From assembly GCA_021793895.1 (NCBI GenBank), contig JAJYRW010000034.1, positions 1 through 10,408 of the forward strand: a stretch of 10,408 nt of DNA, read 5' to 3'. Under the pieces are notes generated by a model that had not been told where the DNA came from, ran no database searches, and saw nothing but the letters and a program-made list of their open reading frames with translations. The stretch comes from Actinomycetes bacterium (GTDB lineage: Bacteria > Actinomycetota > Actinomycetes > Actinomycetales > JAJYRW01). Below are positions 6,011 through 10,408 of this stretch, piece after piece. How positions within the stretch are numbered: the first letter of the stretch is position 1; the number at the start of each line of letters is the position of its first letter. The translations under genes and the position numbers were made by a program.

Positions 6011-6016
6011 GGCGCT

Positions 6017-6292
6017 ATGGATCCAATTCCCTGCTATCCCGATACTGCAGAGCAAGTACAACTGCGGGCCCATTTCGAAACTGCGCAGGAACAGCTGCAT
6101 GCAGCGCTCTTGCTGTATAGCGCTGCCTTACAGAAAATTGAGGGCTGGTTTTCGGCTGCCGGTGCCAAGGCGGGCGCAGATTTGGAAGCAGCTGAAACAG
6201 TGGCATCGCGAGCCGGCTTGCGCCTTCTGGACCTCAATGATGCGTTAGAGCGCCACTTTCGTGCGGAAGACGCCGCGCGATATTTTCTATAA
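6017..6292 (+). CDS. Small helical protein (91 aa), possible WXG100-like partner of the downstream hydrolase
   Basis: From ATG 6017 this is a 91-aa, Ala- and Glu-rich protein predicted to be almost entirely helical. A first helix covers about 10-45, a break falls around WFSAAGAK (44-51), and a second helix covers about 53-88. Two helices with a central Trp/Gly turn near residue 45, at about 90-100 aa, is the general plan of WXG100/ESX secretion proteins. However, the exact WxG motif is absent (WFS instead) and no YxxxD/E motif is seen at the C-terminus. The next gene, on the same strand 62 bp on, has an EspC-like N-terminus, which supports a partner or chaperone role. I do not recognise a named family. 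An upstream GTG (5930) would add 29 residues across the tandem repeat and is unlikely; TACGGT 6 nt before ATG 6017 favours a leaderless start there. Confidence 0.62.
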   Translation: MDPIPCYPDTAEQVQLRAHFETAQEQLHAALLLYSAALQKIEGWFSAAGAKAGADLEAAETVASRAGLRLLDLNDALERHFRAEDAARYFL

Positions 6293-6354
6293 AGTAGCGG
6301 GGTGGCCAACTGAGTTTTTCGACCCTGCACCGCGCTGACGCGGACGGCGACATC

Positions 6355-8043
6355 GTGGTTCGTGGTGGCAGTGGGATGGATGTTGATACCGCTGCCATCC
6401 GCGCAGCCGCAAAGCTACTGGCCGAGGCGGCGGAAAAAATACGCGGCAGTCAGGAGGCATTGCAGGCTCTTGCGAACGCGCCCCATTTCTCTTTTGGCGC
6501 CCACTTCAACACCGACAGTCCCCGCTTCGATGCGGGATTTCCCGGCGCCGATCCGGCAATCACCTGGGCCGCGGTAGCAGAAACTATTGACCGAATTCGC
6601 TTTGGCTCTACCGGCTTGATTGCCCTCCAGCATGAAACCGTTGAACTAACTCACCGTCTGCGCGAAGCCGCCGAAGCGTATGAGGAACACGAAAGGCGAA
6701 TTGCCCACTACTTCGACTTAGGAAAACTGCTCGGCAAAGACTTGCACGAGGCCGGCCTCGCGCGCATCGGGCAACTGACTCCCGCACCTAGCGTCCAAAT
6801 TGCTCTCAACATCACGCAGGGCAATCAGGGTTTCGTCATTGCTTTGCTATCGGGTGAGTGGGGCGGTGCAATTCGTAACGGCATGAAAGCGGGAATGCCC
6901 ATTGCCTCCTATCTCGCCTCGCAAGTATTCCGGCGGCAAAAAGACGGCGTTGCGGATGGTGTTGGCGCGTTTGCCGACCTGGCCGCGATTATTCGCGGTG
7001 AGGTGCCACTGGGGCAGGATTACACGTCCGAAGAGGCAGCGGCGTTGATTTATGGATTCGTTGAGGGCGCGCAAGAATTCGGGGCGAGCCGAGTTCCCAT
7101 CGGGCTGGCCCTGGCATTTAATCCGGCACTTGCGACGTGGACGCGCTCCATGCAAAAGACCTTTGAGGCGCGCATATATGAAGAATATTTCCGCGAAATC
7201 CAGGGTGTAACCATCACCAAGGTCGAGCAAAGCCCGCTACCGGAATCAACGCGAGATATTGCGGGCATAGCCGAAAAAGTTGGGGAACGGTACAGCGGGA
7301 ACGAAGATGCATCACAGATAGCAATCGAAGTATTGACGCATCTCGATGGGCGCCGGTCTGCCATTATTTATCTGCCCGGAATGAACACCGCGACTGCGCA
7401 TGACAAGCAACCCAATGACGGCATAGCAAATATTTGGGCAATTCAAGGTCAGGAAACCGAGCAGTTAATAGCCGCAAAGCAGGCGTTAATGCAGTTGGAT
7501 CTTCCGCCCGAAACTGAGCTCGTTATTGGTGGGCATAGTAAGGGCGGTATGGATGCAATGAACCTGGCAGCAGATCCCGAAATGCAAAGACACTTCAACG
7601 TTGTTGGCGTTAATACCTTCGGTACGCCTGCAACGGGTTTGAAGCTGGATGGGGCCAGGGTTGCCGGCACGTTTCAACGGGAGTTTGAGACCGAAACGCA
7701 GGTGCTAAATATTTCCCATCATGAGGATTTAGTCCCGGGATTGGGAATGGTGCCCTTTGTCGGCACGCCAAACCAGACCGAGGTTCGATCTAATGCCGCA
7801 GTTGTTTTGCCGGATGACGTGGATCTAAATCTTACTACCGCACACCACATAGCCACCTATGAAGAAACAGCCGCTCGCATCAGCAAAACTATGAACCCTT
7901 CTGTTGTGCGCTGGCAACAAAGTGCGGGTACGGCACTGGGCCAGCCCGGTTCCGCATCGACTTTGCATGTGTATGAGGTTGAAAAGGTGCCCCGAAGCAG
8001 AAATAAGCAGCCGAAATCGACGCAGAACAGCGCCAGGAGTTGA
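6355..8043 (+). CDS. Alpha/beta-hydrolase (lipase/esterase-like) with type VII secretion-like helical N-terminus
   Basis: This 562-aa protein has two parts. Residues ~8-130 are Ala-rich helices resembling EspC/WXG-type ESX substrates; YEEHE (109-113) matches the YxxxD/E secretion motif of such proteins. There is no Sec signal peptide. After a linking region, an alpha/beta-hydrolase fold starts near residue 335 (AIIYLPGMNT). The nucleophile elbow GHSKGG places Ser395; Asp458 (HHEDLVPGLG) and His497 or His498 (TAHHIATY) complete a likely Ser-Asp-His triad. The C-terminal ~30 residues are basic and polar. I infer an exported esterase, lipase or toxin; the substrate is unknown. The start is uncertain: GTG 6355 is used here; ATG 6376 has GGTGG 7 nt upstream; the frame is open and coding-like back to a CTG at 6310 after GGGGTGG. 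The 91-aa gene lies just upstream. No ESX ATPase or membrane gene is in the window. Confidence 0.86.
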   Translation: MVRGGSGMDVDTAAIRAAAKLLAEAAEKIRGSQEALQALANAPHFSFGAHFNTDSPRFDAGFPGADPAITWAAVAETIDRIRFGSTGLIALQHETVELTHRLREAAEAYEEHERRIAHYFDLGKLLGKDLHEAGLARIGQLTPAPSVQIALNITQGNQGFVIALLSGEWGGAIRNGMKAGMPIASYLASQVFRRQKDGVADGVGAFADLAAIIRGEVPLGQDYTSEEAAALIYGFVEGAQEFGASRVPIGLALAFNPALATWTRSMQKTFEARIYEEYFREIQGVTITKVEQSPLPESTRDIAGIAEKVGERYSGNEDASQIAIEVLTHLDGRRSAIIYLPGMNTATAHDKQPNDGIANIWAIQGQETEQLIAAKQALMQLDLPPETELVIGGHSKGGMDAMNLAADPEMQRHFNVVGVNTFGTPATGLKLDGARVAGTFQREFETETQVLNISHHEDLVPGLGMVPFVGTPNQTEVRSNAAVVLPDDVDLNLTTAHHIATYEETAARISKTMNPSVVRWQQSAGTALGQPGSASTLHVYEVEKVPRSRNKQPKSTQNSARS

Positions 8044-8058
8044 TTCCGCCCCAGCGCG

Positions 8059-8436
8059 TTAGCGCCGGTCGACCACCGCGGAAATCACGAGGTTAAACAG
8101 CGAGATCACGATCGACCCACCCACGGCCCACCAGAACCCATCCACGTGCAGGCCGAACTCGGTTTTAGTCGAGATCCACGAGGTCAACAGCAGCATGAGT
8201 GCGTTAACCACAAGGGTGAATAAGCCAAACGTGAGAATGTACAGCGGGAAGGTCAAAACCTGCACAATCGGCTTAACAATGGCATTTACGAGGGTGAAAA
8301 TTAGGCCGATGACCAGGAAAGTCAGAACGGTCTCCCACCCGGAGCCGTCGGAAGGTTCAACTTTGACGCCGGAGACGAGCAGCGTGGTCAACCAAATCGA
8401 CACCGCGATTACGGCAGTTTTCACTAAAAACCTCAT
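8059..8436 (-). CDS. Phage holin family protein (superfamily IV, four-helix membrane protein)
   Basis: This 125-aa integral membrane protein has four hydrophobic segments, at about 5-22, 34-52, 60-85 and 100-120. The residue pattern LVNAIVKPIVQVLTFPLYILTFGLF is split here as NAIVKPI followed by LTFPLYILTFGLF, the hallmark of the PF04020 'mycobacterial 4 TMS phage holin' family. Despite the name, most members are chromosomal and of unknown function; no lysin, capsid or integrase gene is nearby, so this is not evidence for a prophage. The protein ends in DRR. The ATG at 8436 has no evident Shine-Dalgarno sequence. The gene is convergent with the hydrolase gene (15 bp between stops) and divergent from the aminotransferase gene (29 bp), so its promoter must overlap the latter's. 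Confidence 0.92.
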   Translation of the reverse strand: MRFLVKTAVIAVSIWLTTLLVSGVKVEPSDGSGWETVLTFLVIGLIFTLVNAIVKPIVQVLTFPLYILTFGLFTLVVNALMLLLTSWISTKTEFGLHVDGFWWAVGGSIVISLFNLVISAVVDRR

Positions 8437-8465
8437 ACGCTGATCGTGCCATGAAATGAGATGGG

Positions 8466-9596
8466 ATGCTTAGCAACATGAGCGAAAAGCGCGAAGAAAT
8501 TTCTCAACCGGTGCGCGTGCGCCCCACCGTCGCGGCGCTACCGCGGTACGTGGCGGGCGCGGGCGTGGACCAAAGCGACATGTTCAAACTCTCTTCCAAT
8601 GAGACGGCCTTCCCTCCGCTTCCCAGTGTTTTAGAGGTAATTAAGGACGCCGCCACTTCCGCTCACCGCTACCCGCACCTGACTGCGGCTCCCGTGGCCG
8701 AAGCGCTGGGTGCGCGCTTTGACGTTGATGGCACCGGTCCGGTCGGGGCAGCCGGGATTGTGGTCTCGACCGGTTCCGTTGCGGTATTGCAGCAGGTATT
8801 AAGCGCCGTGGCCGGTGATGGTGACGAGGTCGTTTACGCTTGGCGCTCATTTGAGGCCTATCCAATTGCGGTTGGCGTTACCGGAGCAACCGCCATCCCG
8901 GTTCCGCTTACGGCCGATGCCCGGCACGATTTGCCCGCGATGGCCCAAGCGGTCACCGAGCGCACGCGCGCAGTTGTGGTTTGTTCGCCAAATAACCCCA
9001 CCGGACCCGCGGTCCACGAAACAGAACTACGGCAGCTGCTGGACGCCGTCCCTAATGATGTGCTTGTCGTTTTAGATGAGGCCTATGTGGAGTTTGTGCG
9101 CGACCGTGCGGTTGCAGATGGGCCCGCGCTGATGCGGGAATACCCCAACTTGGTCGTGCTACGCACGTTTTCGAAGGCCTATGGGCTGGCGAATTTACGG
9201 GTGGGATTCGCGGTGGCGCGCCCGGAAGTGGCAGATGTGGTCCGCAGTGTTTCCACCCCTTTTGGTGTTTCGGGTATTGCACAGGCCGCTGCGCTCGCTT
9301 CGCTTGAGCCACAGGCCGAACTGGATTTGATGTCGCGGGTCAATTCCGTGGTTTATGAGCGGGATCGGGTCACCGCGGCGCTGGCGAATGCGGGTTGGAG
9401 TATTCCCGAAGCGCAGGGAAACTTCGTGTGGCTTCCACTGGGGGAGCAGGCGGTGGAGTTTGCGCAAAGTGCCCAAGAGGCGGGAATTTTGGTGCGCCCG
9501 TTCGCCGGCTCCGGTGTGCGCGTTTCTATCGGGGAGCCGGAGGCGAATGACGTGTTCATTGCACTGGCGCGCAATTGGGGCCAGCGCCGCGTCTAA
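8466..9596 (+). CDS. pat: Aromatic amino acid / histidinol-phosphate aminotransferase (Pat/HisC2-like)
   Basis: This 376-aa PLP enzyme is a class I/II fold aminotransferase. The PLP lysine is Lys237 in RTFSKAYGLANLRVGFAV; SNETAFPPLPSV (~39-50), CSPNNPTGP, VLDEAYVEFVRD and the C-terminal GVRVSIGEPEANDVF are the other conserved blocks. From memory these match mycobacterial HisC2/Pat (aromatic aminotransferase) more closely than HisC1: for example SNETxFxPLPSV, WRSFExYP, NFVWLPLG and GxPExND. Pat makes Phe or Tyr from the keto acids; HisC makes histidinol phosphate. No other histidine gene is in the window, which fits Pat, but annotation pipelines often call such proteins hisC. Starts are ATG 8466 or ATG 8478 (4 residues shorter, GGGA 11 nt upstream). 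The gene is divergent from the holin-family gene. Confidence 0.93.
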   Translation: MLSNMSEKREEISQPVRVRPTVAALPRYVAGAGVDQSDMFKLSSNETAFPPLPSVLEVIKDAATSAHRYPHLTAAPVAEALGARFDVDGTGPVGAAGIVVSTGSVAVLQQVLSAVAGDGDEVVYAWRSFEAYPIAVGVTGATAIPVPLTADARHDLPAMAQAVTERTRAVVVCSPNNPTGPAVHETELRQLLDAVPNDVLVVLDEAYVEFVRDRAVADGPALMREYPNLVVLRTFSKAYGLANLRVGFAVARPEVADVVRSVSTPFGVSGIAQAAALASLEPQAELDLMSRVNSVVYERDRVTAALANAGWSIPEAQGNFVWLPLGEQAVEFAQSAQEAGILVRPFAGSGVRVSIGEPEANDVFIALARNWGQRRV

Positions 9597-9792
9597 TAGC
9601 AAGATGAGCTAGAGCCGCTTCTAATGCGAAGTGCTCCAAGCAGTGGTCTACTGGGTGAGTCGACGCAAAAACTTCATCGGTCAATGGCGATCACGACAGC
9701 TAAATGGCGCGTTGTCGTAGATTTCAAGGTCCTCATTTAGCGCAGTGGTTTCGTAGTTGACCTAACGGCTCTACCAGATTGAGGTCACTGCA
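9597..9792. other. Intergenic region, 196 bp, before the solute-binding protein gene
   Basis: No gene is convincing here. It holds an inverted repeat GCTAAATG / CATTTAGC with a 27-nt loop (9699-9706 and 9734-9741) and a 10-bp direct repeat AATGCGAAGT (9623-9632 and 9792-9801) whose second copy covers the downstream start codon. TTGACC at 9757-9762 could be a -35 but no fitting -10 follows. No classic GC hairpin with a T-run marks the end of the aminotransferase transcript. Confidence 0.5.
9699..9741. repeat. Inverted repeat GCTAAATG-N27-CATTTAGC
   Basis: The 8-bp arms are perfect (9699-9706 and 9734-9741), 52 bp before the solute-binding protein start. The long AT-rich-armed loop and lack of a T-run argue against a terminator. 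A pair of half-sites for a regulator of the transporter, or a leader RNA structure, is possible. Confidence 0.4.
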
Positions 9793-10408
9793 ATGCGAAG
9801 TAAAAATTTGCGCGTTGGCGCATCGATCGTCGGAATTAGTGCTTTGATTGCATCCTGCGCCCAGGGTTCGAGCATTACACCGGAAGAAATGGGTGATCCG
9901 GAAGACTATTCGGCCGACGAATCCCTTTCGGGATCTTTAGAAATAATGGGTTTTGGCGTCGGTGATGAAATTGCCGAAGTGCGCTATAACCGGGCCGACG
10001 AAGCGCTCGATGGTGTCACATTAAATCTGGTCGAGGGCGAACTTGATATTCAACAGTTTTTAACGGCCGTGGCCAGTGGCGACGCACCGGGCCTCATTAA
10101 TGCAAATCGAGATCAAATTGGCATGTTTGCTTCGCGCGGGGCCGTTATTCCTTTGGACTCCTGTATTGAAGGTGAAGAGATTGACACCGACGTCTTTCGT
10201 GAGCCGGCGCTCGATCAGGTCACCTTCGCTGGCAGCGTCTACGGCATTCCGGAGTTCAACTCAATTCAAATGACAATGGCCAACGCTGATCTGCTGGCGG
10301 AAGCGGGTTTGAGCATCGAAGACGTAAACGGCACGGACTGGGATGCAATAACGAACGCGACCGAGGAGATGTATCGCAAGAGCGGGGGCGATCTAGAAGT
10401 AATTGGCT
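9793..10408 (+). CDS. ABC-transporter extracellular solute-binding lipoprotein, N-terminal 205 codons (continues past window)
   Basis: The ATG at 9793 opens a frame that runs to the right edge (205 codons plus one base). GAGG lies about 8 nt upstream. The first 22 residues form a lipoprotein signal: Lys4 and Arg7, a hydrophobic core, then the lipobox I-A-S-C with Cys22, which would be lipid-anchored outside the cell. A Gly/Asp/Glu-rich acidic spacer follows to about residue 45, then a family-1 solute-binding fold: SLEIMGFGVGDE, a segment PGLINANRDQIGMF, and VYGIPEFNSIQMTMANADLLAEAGL, here split as VYGIPEFNS and MANADLLAEAGL. The last is typical of sugar- or oligosaccharide-binding proteins (MalE/UgpB-like). 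These deliver ligand to an ABC permease, whose genes would be expected downstream outside the window. The ligand is unknown. The protein is markedly acidic. Confidence 0.9.
   Translation, partial: MRSKNLRVGASIVGISALIASCAQGSSITPEEMGDPEDYSADESLSGSLEIMGFGVGDEIAEVRYNRADEALDGVTLNLVEGELDIQQFLTAVASGDAPGLINANRDQIGMFASRGAVIPLDSCIEGEEIDTDVFREPALDQVTFAGSVYGIPEFNSIQMTMANADLLAEAGLSIEDVNGTDWDAITNATEEMYRKSGGDLEVIG

Larger units (their letters stand above)
5751..6016. other. Divergent intergenic region, 266 bp, repeat-rich
   Basis: This gap separates the minus-strand phosphatase gene from the plus-strand 91-aa gene. It holds candidate promoters for both, an inverted repeat CGCTTA/TAAGCG (5790-5795 and 5817-5822), the palindrome GCTCTATAGAGC (5850-5861) and two 30-bp tandem repeats (5882-5941). 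GCGCC-containing pieces like the repeat core recur at 5820-5824 and 5841-5845. An open frame runs from GTG 5930 into the 91-aa gene, but its first 29 codons cross a repeat and look non-coding. Confidence 0.6.

Noticed and set aside
5930..6016. 29-codon upstream extension of the 91-aa protein from GTG 5930
   Set aside because: It would encode part of a 30-bp repeat and the candidate promoter; the extension is basic and Pro-rich, unlike the helical protein.
8040..8070. Bidirectional terminator between the convergent hydrolase and holin-family genes
   Set aside because: Only a 4-bp GCGC dyad is seen, with no T-run on either side.
8059..8436. Prophage remnant suggested by the holin-family protein
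   Set aside because: PF04020-type proteins are common chromosomal proteins; no phage structural, lysis or integration gene is present.
9624..9740. 38-codon plus-strand frame starting with ATG
   Set aside because: There is no Shine-Dalgarno sequence, and it overlaps the inverted repeat; chance is likely.

Overview
This window looks like chromosomal DNA from a moderately GC-rich Gram-positive actinobacterium, probably of the order Actinomycetales. The indicators are the CsoR-CopZ-CopA copper cluster, an aminotransferase that closely resembles mycobacterial Pat/HisC2, a lipoprotein-type solute-binding protein, a type VII secretion-like protein, and leaderless GTG/ATG starts placed 6 nt after TANNNT-like -10 boxes. 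Genus and species cannot be fixed from the sequence.

Positions 1-1919, minus strand: a copper-efflux unit transcribed csoR > copZ > copA. A CsoR-type operator lies in the -35/-10 spacer of the csoR promoter. CopZ and CopA share one base (TAATG). CopA runs off the left edge; its first 400 residues are present. A perfect 7-bp-arm hairpin lies between csoR and copZ. Together these genes sense Cu(I), chaperone it and pump it out.

Positions 1956-2880, minus strand: a relatively AT-rich two-gene unit (63 aa and 232 aa, overlapping 17 bp). It has a strong Shine-Dalgarno sequence and a 13-bp palindrome over the -35 of a candidate promoter. The function is unknown; the layout resembles toxin-antitoxin or other accessory two-gene modules.

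Positions 2922-5750, minus strand: a low-molecular-weight protein tyrosine phosphatase, purB (adenylosuccinate lyase) and a TauE/SafE-family permease. The permease starts with TTG 7 bp after the purB stop, so the two are probably translationally coupled.

Positions 5751-6016: a divergent intergenic region of 266 bp with two 30-bp tandem repeats (27/30 identical), degenerate related pieces, a 12-bp palindrome and a candidate leaderless promoter.

Positions 6017-8043, plus strand: a 91-aa helical protein followed by a 562-aa protein. The larger protein combines an EspC/WXG-like helical N-terminus carrying a YxxxE secretion-type motif with a C-terminal alpha/beta-hydrolase (GHSKGG, D, H triad). 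I read this pair as a probable type VII secretion-like enzyme and its partner.

Positions 8059-10408: a four-helix 'phage holin family IV' membrane protein (minus), a Pat/HisC2 aminotransferase (plus), a 196-bp gap with an 8-bp-arm inverted repeat, and the first 205 codons of an ABC-transporter substrate-binding lipoprotein (plus) that continues past the right edge.

The strongest candidates for something undescribed are the 63/232-aa pair, the helical-hydrolase pair and the repeat cluster before it. None of these can be proved from sequence alone.
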